From: Pachyseris speciosa
Lineage: Eukaryota > Cnidaria > Anthozoa > Scleractinia > Pachyseridae
DNA length: 64,000 nt
Reading direction: 5' to 3'
Assembly: GCA_016490735.1 (NCBI GenBank)
Contig: JAEMWC010001393.1
Span: forward strand, 62,001-126,000
Positions 1 through 10,720 of this stretch are shown piece after piece. The notes under the pieces are model-generated. The model was not told where the DNA came from and ran no database searches. It was given only the letters and a program-made list of their open reading frames with translations. The position numbers were made by a program, and so were the translations under genes. How positions within the stretch are numbered: the stretch's first letter is position 1; each line of letters starts with the position of its first letter.

Positions 1-625
1 AACCAGGGGGATTGTAATATCAGTCCAACAAACTTGAGGAATTTCCCCGGGAGGTCGGGGAATCTCTGAAGACAAAGTCCCCTGGGTGAGGTGTCTCTCA
101 CCTGAAAATCCCCGTGACTTCCTTTTTCAAACTTGTGAATTCCCCCACCCCCTAATCTTTGATCGTAAAACAATGTCAAGATTTCCCCTACCCTCGGGGA
201 AAGAATCCCATCCATCTCCTTGTATTCCCCCACATATCTCCCTGGTAGGCCCGGGGGTCGACCCCACGGGGAAGCCGATGACATGTGCATAAAGGTCACT
301 GTTCTTGCCTGTGACACAGCTAACCCGGGTTTGATGTCTTTTAGTGGTATATATCACGGGCTTTATTTTTCTGTTTCTCTTTTTCTTGTTCTTTTAGAAC
401 TATTTTTTACAAGTGTTATAATTACTGTTCTCAATGGTTGAGCTGTATTTTAGAGGAATATATGTTGATAGGGGTCTAAAGAAATAGACTCCAACACAAG
501 CTAAACACGGCAATGCGTCCGATGTAAGAAAGACAGACTTCCCTCTATTCTTTTGTTTAGCACTAAGTTAGGGATACAATATTGTTTTTTGCAAGCCCGG
601 GTTTAGGCTAATTGTAGCCTCTTGT
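1..625. other. Unclassified repeat-like stretch, no gene seen
   Basis: No convincing exon is visible on either strand. The first 290 bases carry repeated short C-runs and G-runs (CCCCG and CGGGG blocks, many able to pair with each other). This is typical of a degraded interspersed repeat, but it cannot be assigned to a family. The stretch ends where homology to the second long repeat copy begins. Confidence 0.4.
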
Positions 626-770
626 TAATTAATTAGGAGATGGCATAACTGAAACTAAACAGAGTCATTACTTTACTGTTGTTATTTTCAACTCTGTTCA
701 AAGGCTCGTGGGATAAAGAACATGAAAGCTTGGACCACTCGCATGACAAAAACGTTGCAGCGGTATGCCA

Positions 771-920
771 TATTCGTCCCCTTTTGCAATTCACGATTGG
801 CTCGTTGAAACGAGCTTTTGTATTCGTCCCCTTTTGCAATTCACGATTGGCTCGTTGAAACGAGCTTTTGTATTCGTCCCCTTTTGCAATTCACGATTGG
901 CTCGTTGAAACGAGCTTTTG
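771..920. repeat. 50-bp tandem repeat, three units
   Basis: Three essentially identical head-to-tail 50-bp units start at 771, 821 and 871, each beginning TATTCGTCCCCTTTTGCAAT. The homologous site in the second element copy (about 54540) has one unit only, so the array expanded after the copies separated or contracted in the other copy. Confidence 0.95.
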
Positions 921-1838
921 TAATGCATCGTTTTCGGTGGAAAAAGAGGCTTCCCAAAGGTCATGCTGTTTATCTCTTCCTTCCCCACCCCGGTAAGCTT
1001 CTGAAGCTTTCCTTCCCTTCCCTTGTATCTAGGGAATACAGGTTTGAGAAGACGGGAAAGTTCGAGAAAAATAATCCCACGGATCGAAGGATAAATGGAT
1101 GAAGTATTGGCAGTACAATGTAATCACAAAAGGTCACTCTCTTATCACTGGTCACGCTCCCTACCCTACAAGAAAATGATTAGAACACGTGATGTAACAC
1201 GTGAGCGATCTCGCGTTCAAAGGTTTGCGCCAGTGGCGGTTGGTATTGAAAATTGTACTGAATCGGCGTGAATTTATCTTCATTTTTGGATCTTTAAGTA
1301 CGAAAGAAACTCTATCAGGTAAGTGTTTTAGAGACTTGTGTTTCGTTTTAGTCGATTTGTCTCGCTTTAACAATTATTTATAAGAATACTGACAAAGGAG
1401 GCGGTGGTGAATGCTGCATGTAAGATCATGTAACGTGTTACAGTGTAGCTTAACGGTTGTGATTTTGCTCCCGTAAATCACGATTAAATGCCTTCATTCA
1501 GTTCTCCTCGATCGAAGACCAAGAGAAATATATTAATTCAAGTGAATTTTCGCAGAAACAGCAAACCACAACGAGTTATTGAGTGATTTTTGTAGCAAAA
1601 TACAAGCACAAAACTTCGAAGCGTTCACGTTGTAACCATCTCCATCCGTTCTAAAGAAGATTATTCAGTCTCAACTTAACTAAATAGTTTGAAGTTTCAC
1701 TGAATTAGTATGGCGTCCGAACAAGAAATGAACAATTATTTTCAAAAGTTTTCATGTATGTAATGTCTGTCAACTTATCAAAGTGTTGCATTGCTAACGC
1801 GAGGAAAATAAGCTTGTTATTTGTGTTATTTGTCTTAG

Positions 1839-2260
1839 ATAACCATGGATGAAGAGTTAGCAAGATTTCTCAATACAGTCTGCAGTTAATATAAGCAAGA
1901 GTCCATTGATAATCTTATAAATGACGAGGTAAGTTTGAGACAGTGGCATGGCTACATGATCATGTACAAAGTATAAGCATACATCTTAATTTGAAGAAAG
2001 TCTGCTACAAATCCAAAATGGCAAAGAAATGAACCTTTCATAATTCAACTACAAATGCTGTGCTTGTTGGTTAGATGGCAAACATGGCTATTTGTTCCAA
2101 AGAATATTAATGAAGGAAAATGTTGTATACCTTGTTTCTTGCTGTGCAGGAAATATTTCTCAGGATGCAGGAATTGAAATATTTTTATTTGGGTGTTGCT
2201 AAATTTGGACAGTCAACCCTGTTAAACACAGCGACAAGTGAATTAATTGCAATGTTGTTG
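1839..2260 (+). pseudogene. Captured spliced exon pair, SAM-like remnant
   Basis: A first exon-like block, 1839-1928, lies between TTTGTCTTAG and GTAAGT. It opens with a good start context (ACCATGG at 1845) and reads MDEELARFLNTVCS, stop, then YKQESIDNLINDE. A second block begins at 2150 after GTGCAG and reads EIFLRMQELKYF followed by LGVAKFGQSTLL. The LGV-KFG pattern resembles the C-terminal half of SAM-like domains in cnidarian proteins; this is inference. Copy 2 shares the in-frame stop and has an extra base before the donor, so neither copy should encode an intact domain. A TTG/CTG microsatellite follows at about 2252-2285. Confidence 0.4.
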
Positions 2261-4127
2261 TTGTTGCTGTTGTTATTGTTATTATTATTCACTTTATTCA
2301 GGGCCATTTGGCTGTGTGAGATTTATTTATTTGAGTGTTTGACTAGGTGTTTTTTATGTAGCACCTCACATTCAAGATGTACGGTACTTGTAATCTCATG
2401 CAACTTCATTCATATCACACAGAACAAACTACAAGTTGTAGTCTTTTTGATATGAGGCAGAAGCTTGTATAGTTAAATGTGTATATTTCCTTTCTTTTAG
2501 CATGAAGGCTGAGTTTGATCAGTTCTTTGGCAACTATTTAGGATAATAGTAAATGTTTCCTCTAAAATAATAATCATGGGTGATCATAACTTCAAGCAGA
2601 TTATATATTTGAGTTGCTTTTTTTTTTTTCACTGAAATGGACATGGCAGTTTTGTTTGTTTGCATCATAACAAGTATGTACCAGTGACTCTGACAGTGCA
2701 GTCTCCCAAACAGCCATTATTAGTGGTTGACACAACACTAAGGGAGCACCGTTGCATGACAACCACTAATAATGGCTGCCTCAGGTAGACCATGCAACAG
2801 TGGGGAATAATGACAACTTTTAAATTTCATATCTGGGGTCTACAATGCAGACATTTGCATAAAAAGATAATCATGCTGAAACTGATGTCTAGATACTCAA
2901 GTACTGAATACATTCTTTTGTAGGATGTATGTAGAGTCCATTGATGTGGAAACAAGGAACACCAAAGCTCTCCAAGGATTATGGGCATTGGTGACTTAAG
3001 GACCTGGCCCCGGTTGTTCGAAAGACGATTAACGCTAACCCAGGATTAAGAGTTAACTGAAGTCTTAATCTCACTCGTTGAGAAAGTTTTGTAAGTCAAA
3101 TTGTACACTTAAAGTAAAGTTAAATTCCAATCAAAACTTAAGGATGAAAGTCTTTTTGAAATGTTTTTGTTGAACATTACCAGTATTTACAATGTAGACT
3201 GTACTCAAAGTTTCCTCCAACCCATGATTACATAGCTTAATCATGCTTTGAACAACTGGGCCCTGCTGTGTATTGCGTTGGAGGGAGTTGAAGGGATTTC
3301 TCTGGGGACAAGCAACATGGCATTGTAGTGGGGTTTCATGCGGCTTGTTAAATATTTAAATATATACCCCACCGAGCGTGGCAATGTATTTCTATTTTGT
3401 GAAGACAGACGCCAAGAAGCAACAAAGAGAGTGGCAGTGAACAAGTTCACCTCTGCCCTCTCATAATTTCAATGTTTCTTTAAGGGCCACTGTCATGAGT
3501 TGACTTCAAAACATTTGACAATTCTTTTTTCCTCTCTTTTAAAGGAATCAAATATTCATGTTTGCCCAGAGTTTCTGAACTTTTTACTATAACCATTGCC
3601 AACTTGTCCATGCCATTTTAAATTTGGCACATCAAACTGAAATTTTCAAGTTTAAATTTGAGTAACTGGCAAATGTGCTTATGTGATAGTGTCCTGTTAA
3701 GGCTTCAGCCAAAAACAAAGTTTAAAATGTTTTTAATGTACACATACCATGTGTATCTTGTTCCTGATAGAACCTTATGAAAATTAAATTATAAGCCAGT
3801 TATATTTTTTTAAAGAAAAGATAGAGTTGTGTTCAAACAAACAGATTGAATTTTGTTGTATAGTCGTTTAAATTCAAATGTTCTTCAAATTTGACTTTCA
3901 TACCTGGAAAGATTGTCGTGTTTAAATGTTTTAATCATGCATACTTGCTCATTCTTTATTTATCAATATAATCATATTAGAAATTTACATTTCAAATGTC
4001 AATGATAATACAAAGTATGTAAGAAACTGGTGTTCAGATAAGAAAATGAAATCTGATTGAATTAAACATGTTACAGTCAATTTGTGTGATCTGTTGTTTT
4101 CATCTTAAAACTACGTAGGGTGACTGT

Positions 4128-4509
4128 GCTGGAGTTACTTTACCTCTAATGCTGGAGTGACTATAACCCTGATTATGGAGTTGAAATAACTCTACTCTTT
4201 TATGGGGCAGAGTTAAAATGACTCCCTTGTTGGAGCTAATACAACTCCAAAATTGGAGTTAAAAATGGGAGTTAAAATGACCCCCAAAAAGGAGTTATAT
4301 TTAACCTAACATTTTAACTCCACATTTGGAGTTACAGTAACTCCCTTATGGAGTTTAAATAACTACTTTTGCAGAGTTAAAGTGACTCCCACACTGGAGT
4401 CATTATAACCCTTAAAAAGGAGTTAAAATAACCCCCAAAAGGGGTTATATTTAACCTAAAATTTTAACTCCACTTTTGGAGTTAAAATAACTCTTTAAAA
4501 ATTACTGTG
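4128..4509. repeat. Right terminal GAGTTA/TAACTC array, copy 1
   Basis: About 380 bp are dominated by the hexamer GAGTTA and its complement TAACTC, spaced roughly 12-25 bp apart in both orientations. Many local hairpins are possible, such as GGAGTTA facing TAACTCC. The array ends in a motif that is the inverse of the left end of copy 2 and is nearly base-for-base the same as 57818-58212. Such subterminal arrays are often transposase-binding sites; that role is inferred here. Confidence 0.85.
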
Positions 4510-4599
4510 TAGAATTAATAAGAGTCTCACTGTTTAACATCAGATATGTGTGTGTATACATATCAAAAGTGATTTAAAAATATGTGATAAACTCTACAC

Positions 4600-4932
4600 C
4601 ACAGCAAGGTCTGCTCAACAGAGCTCTTATAAAATACCTATTCTTGTATTTCACAAAGGTTTTCAGGATCAAAAGTCAGAACCTTGTACAGCATATAATA
4701 CCACACAGGGACGTTTTTTTCTGAATAAGTTTAATTTGAGTGTACTCAGTCAAAGAAATATACACTGCTATAGGTCTGCTCAACAGAGCTCTTATAAAAT
4801 ACCTATTCTTGTATTTCACAAAGGTTTTCAGGATAAGAAGGTAGAACCTTGTACAGCATATAATACCACACAGGGACGTTTTTTCTGAAGAAGTTTAATT
4901 TGAGTGGACTCGGTCAAAGAAATATACACTGC
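4600..4932. repeat. 165-bp tandem duplication
   Basis: Two head-to-tail units of about 165 bp, the core GGTCTGCTCAACAGAGCTC starting at 4608 and again at 4773. They differ at only a few positions. An open frame crosses both units, but it simply repeats the same peptide and looks fortuitous. Confidence 0.9.
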
Positions 4933-4934
4933 AT

Positions 4935-5504
4935 GTTATTTGCCGGCTGGGAGGTCGATATAGTGTGGCAGAATATTTAAGACCTCTGTCACAGTTTTTC
5001 TCAAATCACGTTTATCATATTATTGTAGACCTCTTGCACACACACACATTGCACTTATCTAATGCAATTAACTGCGACAACGTGAATCTTTCAAGGAGGA
5101 ACATATTTTTTTGAATATTGTTTCCAATTTTCTTGTCTAATAGAAATCTGTTTGAATTAGCTTTATTTTTTCCTTAAATGGATTTGTTGTTAAAAACAAG
5201 ACCTGTTAATCAAACTCACAAAAGCATTACTTTGACTGTGGGCAGATATAGGAAAATCAGGACCGTGCTCAGAACCGATCAGATTGCAGGATTCATTACC
5301 ATACTCTCTTGGAAAAAAATAAGTGACTATATTGCACGTCTTATGGTTTACGATTCTGACTCCATTTACAGACTTCTCCTTTGTTTTGATCTCAAGTCAA
5401 CTCTGCAAAGAAAGATGCATGAAACATTTATTTTGACCCACCCCACACTATGGTCCATTTTTATCGCTAACTAAGCTGGTGTGTATGTCTCACAAAACAT
5501 ACTA
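4935..5504. other. Intergenic stretch, nothing identified
   Basis: An open frame at 5178-5474 (98 codons, plus strand) has no recognisable domain, no splice context and no biased composition. I do not support it as a gene. A short CA run lies at 5036-5048. Confidence 0.4.
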
Positions 5505-7318
5505 TACAGTGTATTTCCTTGAACAATCGCCCGGGCGCTTATTTAAAATTTTATTTGATTAAGGGCCCATTGAAGTATCTCGTTGCTAAGGTACACGGTT
5601 GCTACCCAAGTGCAATTTCACTTCCGGTCAGCCAAAACTGACGCGCTTTTTTCGGCGCCGACCCGTCGCCGATTCAAGTCGCCAGTAACTATTTTTTACT
5701 TCGTTGCAACAACCACAAGAAAAATCTTTTTTTTTTACATTTTCATTGATTAATTTTCTGCAATTAATTTTCTGTGAGTCGTGCCTATATTTTTGAAACT
5801 TTAGCCGAGTGTTCTGTTTGAAAATGTCAGCCACGTACGGACGTAAACAGAAAGTCGCAGCGATGGCTGCATGTCAATGGGGAAATCTCGAAAAGGTGAC
5901 AGTAATAGATTTCCAGTGTCACGTTGGGCATCGAAATCTTAAAGATGCGGAGACACAAACTGAAATTAGTATTGCGCTATCATCACCTGCAAACTTCAAA
6001 GGAAACTCTGTGTCCGCGGCCTTTTTGACCGCTCTGAAACTCTCTGACGTCTCTTGCGATAAAACTGTGCGATCCTGTGAACCTAAGTCCGTGAACTGTC
6101 CTTCTGAACCTGAGGATCTCCGCTGTTTAGATATAACACAAATAAACGAAGCTATCGAGGCCACTAAATTGCAACCACTCTCCCAAGACAGCATGGAGCA
6201 GCAGACGGTGAGCAAGGAAGCTTTTAAATCAAATCCTTGAAAGCAGCTCTATCACAAGAATTTCATTCTTACATCGAAAATGCTAACCACTCGATAGAAA
6301 ACCTGACTGATAATGGTGATCTCGAAACTTGTGATGGAAAACTTCTCCTTACAACATCAGCCTTGCTTGAGGACCGAGTTAATACTAAGTTAAGTAATCT
6401 ACAACACTGTGACTGTGAAAAAGAAACTGAATTCGAATTTTGTTCGGTAAAGCAAAACACAGGTGAAGAGTTCGAGTTCGAGTGTAGTCGATGTGCCTAG
6501 CCAACAATGCTTAGGCACCAGGCCGCTGAAAATTCGCTCACCACTTCCGGTGCGGCGAAAAAAGAACTTTTCTACTCGAGAGAAAATTGTAGTTGCTGGA
6601 TTATGAAACAATTCGAAAGAACATCACATTTTCTTGGAATTCAAGCATAAGTTTTGCTACAAAATGAAAAAAAATTAATGCTCAAAAGAGTGGTCAAAGA
6701 AGCACATTTTCCATTCTCATTTTCTTATTTTTCATCATAAGCCAAAACGCATGCTCAAATTTCTTCAAAACGGCTTTTGAATTGTTATTGTACAGAAAAT
6801 GTGGAAAAAAGTTTGAAGCCATTAAGTTAAAAATGCATTTTTCTGTTTCTGGTCCCGTGACATTGTGTCTGGTCCCATGACGTCATGAACTCGGCCATAT
6901 TTGGTCCAATAGAAGCATACATGTGCAGAGTTATAGCAAATTGATTTTTCCCTAGCAACGGCATCAAAAGATACTTAAAGGGGCCCTTAAGAGCCCTCCT
7001 CATTCTAAGGAGGGCACTTAATCAAGGGAGGGGGGGGGGGGCACTTAATTTAAAAAATGAACTGTACCTCAATTTTGGCTAATTTTGGAACGGACCTAGG
7101 AAAAGGCTGTTCTCGTACATGCACTGATGCCGCTGTGGTTGAAGCTCTAAACATTGCAAATAATGGAAACAGGTTTTCCTTGTATCCCTGCTTTTTAAGA
7201 AAGTGAGTGGGAAGGAGGGCGCTTATTTGCTATTGTGGCCAAGGGGCAGGGCGCTTATTCGGGAGAGGGCTCTTGTTTGAGCATGACCAGGCGCTTATGC
7301 GAAGAAATATCGTACACA
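5505..7318 (+). mobile_element. Putative TIR element with internal ORF
   Basis: The two flanks are inverted copies of one another. The left flank (about 5505-5600) reads CAGTGTATTTCCTTG, then GGGCGCTTATTT, GGGCCC and a GTATCTCGTTGCTA block. The right flank, read in reverse from 7318, gives CTGTGTACGATATTTCTTCG, GCGCTTAT, GGGCCC and a GTATCTTTTGATGCCGTTGCTA block. The right arm also contains a G-run and extra copies of GGGCGCTTATT. Between the arms are a GC-richer, promoter-like stretch and the ORF at 5824. I could not fix a target-site duplication, so the ends and superfamily are uncertain. Confidence 0.55.
5824..6500 (+). pseudogene. Unrecognised ORF inside TIR element, frameshifted or spliced
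   Basis: From the ATG at 5824 (MSATYGRKQKVAAMAACQW) the frame runs 138 codons to a stop at 6238-6240. A second frame, 6237-6500, continues with an acidic, serine-rich, coding-looking sequence ending CSRCA. A single-base shift near 6210-6237 would join the two into about 225 residues. Alternatively CAGACG|GTGAGC at 6208 is a splice donor and the downstream part is a separate piece. No transmembrane segment, signal peptide or known domain is seen, although a DAETQTE motif is noticeable. Its position between inverted flanks suggests it belongs to the element. Confidence 0.5.
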
Positions 7319-7715
7319 GTGCTGTGCCATCTTAACACGCTCTCTGTCTCTGTTTAAGGAGGGAATTTATGTGAAACCTTCTTCAGACTAGCATACAGAA
7401 GGGACTAGATAAGCTGCTGTGAAGAGAGGCCATGCTCACAATTTCTAGTTGAATTCTTGCTTGTAGAGTTTAAGACAGTTTAGATAACCAATTTTATGAA
7501 CTATTCGTAACTTTTACACCTTGGTTCTCAGCATTTTGAACACATGGAATAAAAAACATTAACCAAATGATATTAGTTGTTATGTAGATTATGAAAATGT
7601 GAGAACAAGTTTTGAAGCTTTCAAATAGGACTCCTCTGCTCTCTGTGAGAAAAGCAATTTAAGTACACGTCCTCAACTGCTGCAGAATTTTCTGTTACTA
7701 TATTCGTATCGAAGC
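7319..7715. other. 3' flank of the small secreted-protein gene
   Basis: This is the stretch downstream of the minus-strand stop codon at 7716. It is AT-rich and probably contains the 3' untranslated region. I found no clear minus-strand AATAAA signal, so the polyadenylation site is undetermined. Confidence 0.3.
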
Positions 7716-10700
7716 TTAAACCTTCGATCTTGCAAGTGTGAAACATTTCAGTGGTAAAATAATTGCAACTTGCACGAGCACGCCCAGCTTCAAGCAGCCG
7801 GTGACATCCGTCTCAGAGAACGTCATGTTGTAAAATATCACGCACACGTGAGCAACGCCCTGATCATCCTGCTCTATGCACGATGGCCAAAGCTCTGTAT
7901 CTGTTAAGAGAGAAGGTGGGGTGAGCTATGGTAGGAATGATAAATATTTGCTTTGTTCTCTCTTATTTGACACTGGGTTGCCTTTAAAGTTGCTATGTTC
8001 CCCTTAAAAATGTAGGCAAAAATCGCCACAAGCTCTACAAAAATGGATGGGAAGAAAGCCCTCAGTGCCTGCTGATTCTGTTTAATTGCTGAAGCAATAA
8101 AACCTTTCTGGCAAAAATTTTGCGATAAATACGCAATAAAATCGCGATCGGCGTATAAAATCGCCGGTATCTGACATGTCAGATATCGGCGATTAAATTC
8201 GCCGGCATTGCCTAGTGTGCCGGTTCCCGCGATTTTGTACGTTCATCGCTGCGAATCGCCAGAAAAGTCAGCCAATCAGATTGGGTGATGTTATCACATG
8301 ACCTTTCAAAATGGCCGACAACAATGGGGAATGGGCTGGCACAAAATAACATCGACCTACGGTAGGTCATCTTCGGATGCTCAACTTCGTACAAATCTTC
8401 GTTTGCCAAACATCCTCTGGAACGAGTCACGCAACGTAACGAAATTGACGTTCGCTGTGAAGGAAACATTGATAAATTCTACTTTATTCAGCGAAATTCA
8501 GCAAAATGAGAAGTGTGAAATGTAAAATATACTTATTTACTTTATTTACGCATGGACACGCTTGAGACATACTTTCTTTGTACGCTGTGGATTATATGCG
8601 GCCGGCAGCCGGTAACGGTCTTAAATAAAACTAACTGCCTGGGAGTCAGCAATTTCTATAAAATTTCTGCGAAATGCCTCATTCCGACTGCCTGAAAGTA
8701 TCATATCTTCGTTTGGAATTGCCAAGCGATTATGGAAAGGAAGATGGCTTCGCGGCTGAACATTTTTGCAAACTTGGGCATATTATGAAATCGCCATATT
8801 CTGGACACAATTTTGTGGCTAAAGTCAGGGGCACGGTTTCATGGAGGCTAAATGCGGCCCGACAGTCTGAGATTTTTATCTAAACTGAACGTGAAGTCTC
8901 GTGTAAATCTTTTAGCATATTCTACGTTTATAGAAGTGCCAAGCAATTACAAAAAAATCAATACAGCTTTATAGATAATTTTCTGCAAATTGCAAGCCAA
9001 TTGCGGCTTGACACACGGGCACGGTTTCACACCCAGGGGATGGGGTGCTGTGGTTTTAATTTGGACCTGACCAGAAATTCGATGCCCTATTTCAGACCTA
9101 TTTCACGTACACCGTTGGCATAAACATAATTAAAAGACAGAAAAAAGGGCTTTGTTGATTTCTTATCACCTAATGATGAAGAGGTAGCTTCTTCTAAAAA
9201 CATACCCTATTTCAGGCCAAAATGGTCAAAATCGATACCCTATTTCAGACCAAAACGGCTAAAACCCATACTCTTTGGGGCCGCACATACCTATACAGTC
9301 CATATAAGGGAGTACCCCCAGCCCCCCACCTCCCAGGTGTGAAACTGTGCCCGTATGTCTAGCCGCAATTGGCTTGCAACTTGCAGAAAATTATCTGTAG
9401 AGCTGTAGTGAACTTTTTGTAATTGCTTGGCACTTTTAGAAACGTAGAATATGCTCAAAGATTTACACGAGACTTCAAGTTTAGTTTGGATAATAATCTC
9501 AGACTTCCGGGCCACATTTAGCCCCCAGGACGGGGGGGTGGGGGGGGGGGGTACTCGGGATTTCAAGTGACGGGGATGATCGAAGGATTTTTCTTGGATT
9601 TGAAATTTTCGACTCCGGGATATTTTTGGGTACGAAAATTTGGGAAGTATTTTTTTGGGTAGCTTGATTTGAGTAGGGATTTTTGGGGGGTATTTTTTGT
9701 GTGATAGCATTACCTCCTTTAAGGGCCACAAAATCGGCATGGGATTTTTTGAGGTTAATTTTTGGTCCAGGGATTTGTTTGGGTTTTCCTAGAAGCCCTA
9801 GGGAGTTTTTTGGGTCTTGACTTTTGGCTCCATTCGATCATCCCCTTCACTTGTAATCCCGAGTACCCCCCTGGGATTTAGCCTCCATGAAACCGTTCCC
9901 GTGACTTTAGCCACAAAATTTTTGTAAGTGTCCAGAATATGGCGATTTCATAATATGCCCAAGTTTGCAAAAATGTTCAGCCGCGAAGCCATCTTCCTTT
10001 CCATAATCGCTTGGCAGTCGAAATGAGGCATTTCGCAGAAATTTTATGGAAATTGCTGACTCTCAGGCAGTTAGTTTTATTTGAGACCGTTACCGGCTAC
10101 CGGCCATATAATCCACAGCTTACAAAGGAAGTATGTCTCAAGCGTGTCCATGAGTAAATAACATTTACAAGTAATTGCTGGGTCAGATAGAAGTAGCCAA
10201 ACCGTGCACCTATTTTATACAAATTTTTCAGTTAGAAACAGCAGAAAAGAGAGGCTGGAACTCTTTTGATCTTGGGGATATAAATACCTAGTAAAACATA
10301 AAGCGCCTCAGAAAGCACGGTAAACTGTAGATACATGTTGCACGATAAATACAGGTGACATGGGCAAGCATGTTTTCGCCTGCTCTGTTCTGTAATGGAG
10401 CCTTGCTAGTTTACATATTAGAAATGGACGTTGTTCAGGTTGTTTACTCACCAAGATCGTTGAAGCCGAATAAAGAGATGGGCTGACAACAAGTGCAAGT
10501 AGAATTGCTACACTCACAACTATCCATGGACGGCAAACTAAAACCAAGCGAATTTCCTGCAAAAACATGCAGAAATAATTCTTCAACGCTAGTCACGAGA
10601 TCAGTCGATCAGGACAAGATCTGCGTACGACTTACCGATTACGCTCAGCCTGAATTCCGTGACGGCAGCAAAAAGCGCACAGCCACCAGCCAAAAGAAAG

Positions 10701-10720
10701 AAGAACCTCTTTTGATACAT
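7716..10720 (-). CDS. Small secreted cysteine-rich protein (DUF4773-like), three exons
   Basis: The exons on the minus strand are 10720-10636, 10556-10452 and 7900-7716. They are joined by 79-bp and 2551-bp introns with GTAAGT...TTGCAG and GTGAGT...TTAACAG borders. All junctions are phase 1, giving 124 residues. The first ATG after an in-frame stop opens a signal peptide (MYQKRFFFLLAGGCALFAAV). The mature part has a CEC-4 residues-CTCC cluster, then four more cysteines (PSC, HVC, TGC, LKC) and an NMT sequon. The CxC...CxCC start followed by spaced single cysteines matches the DUF4773 pattern as I know it; the function is unknown. Intron 2 contains a fold-back element. Gene structure is well supported, the family name less so. 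Confidence 0.75.
8160..8193. repeat. 34-bp near-perfect palindrome
   Basis: Sixteen of 17 base pairs match around the centre GACATGTC, with the arm sequence ATCGCCG. ATCGC/GCGAT words also occur on both sides (8138-8146, 8229-8235), so this may be the core of a small palindromic element in intron 2 of the secreted-protein gene. Confidence 0.8.
9051..9330. mobile_element. Degenerate repeat in the loop of the fold-back
   Basis: This loop region has facing ends of the type GGGGTGCTG and GAGTACCCCC. It contains three partial copies of a CCCTATTTCAG-ACC motif (9084, 9207, 9238). It looks like a MITE of the G-rich TIR type seen at 9524 and 44299. No clean target duplication could be defined. Confidence 0.45.
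9524..9875. mobile_element. hAT-like MITE (352 bp, 8-bp TSD)
   Basis: The ends CCCAGGACGGGG and CCCCCCTGGG are inverted repeats, continued by GTACTCGGGATT facing AATCCCGAGTACC. The insertion is flanked by ATTTAGCC on both sides (9516-9523 and 9876-9883). The other arm of the fold-back (GGCTAAAT at 8846-8853) shows the uninterrupted pre-insertion site. An 8-bp duplication fits the hAT superfamily. No coding capacity. Confidence 0.85.

Larger units (their letters stand above)
626..4509. mobile_element. TAACTC-array element, copy 1 (left array missing)
   Basis: This stretch is collinear, at high identity, with 54404-58212; only scattered substitutions and short indels separate the copies. The right end is an array of GAGTTA/TAACTC words (about 4128-4509) ending in TTACTGTG, as in the other copy. 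The left terminal array of the other copy (53963-54400) is absent, and homology starts abruptly at about 626. Inside are remnants of spliced exons and a 50-bp triplication. I see no transposase, so it is presumably non-autonomous. A plain segmental duplication is the alternative, but the inverted terminal arrays of copy 2 favour a transposable unit. Confidence 0.75.
8545..10160. mobile_element. Fold-back (long inverted repeat) element
   Basis: The left arm, 8545-9050, is an inverted copy of the right arm, 9331-10160. Landmarks occur in mirror order in both: a CATGGACACGCTTGAGACAT block, GGTAACGGTCT, GGCATATTATGAAATCGCC, CATGGAGGCTAAAT and GCCAATTGCGGCT. The right arm is longer only because of a 352-bp insertion at 9524-9875. 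The loop holds another repeat. The whole unit lies in intron 2 of the minus-strand secreted-protein gene. Confidence 0.85.

Noticed and set aside
86..441. Overlapping open frames of 68-76 codons at the window start
   Set aside because: They overlap on both strands, contain no domain, and lie in a repeat-like C/G-run region.
771..920. CRISPR-like array
   Set aside because: Three direct 50-bp repeats with no spacers; this is a simple tandem repeat in a eukaryotic genome.
4550..4888. 112-codon open frame
   Set aside because: It is the translation of a 165-bp tandem duplication and repeats the same peptide; nothing supports coding.
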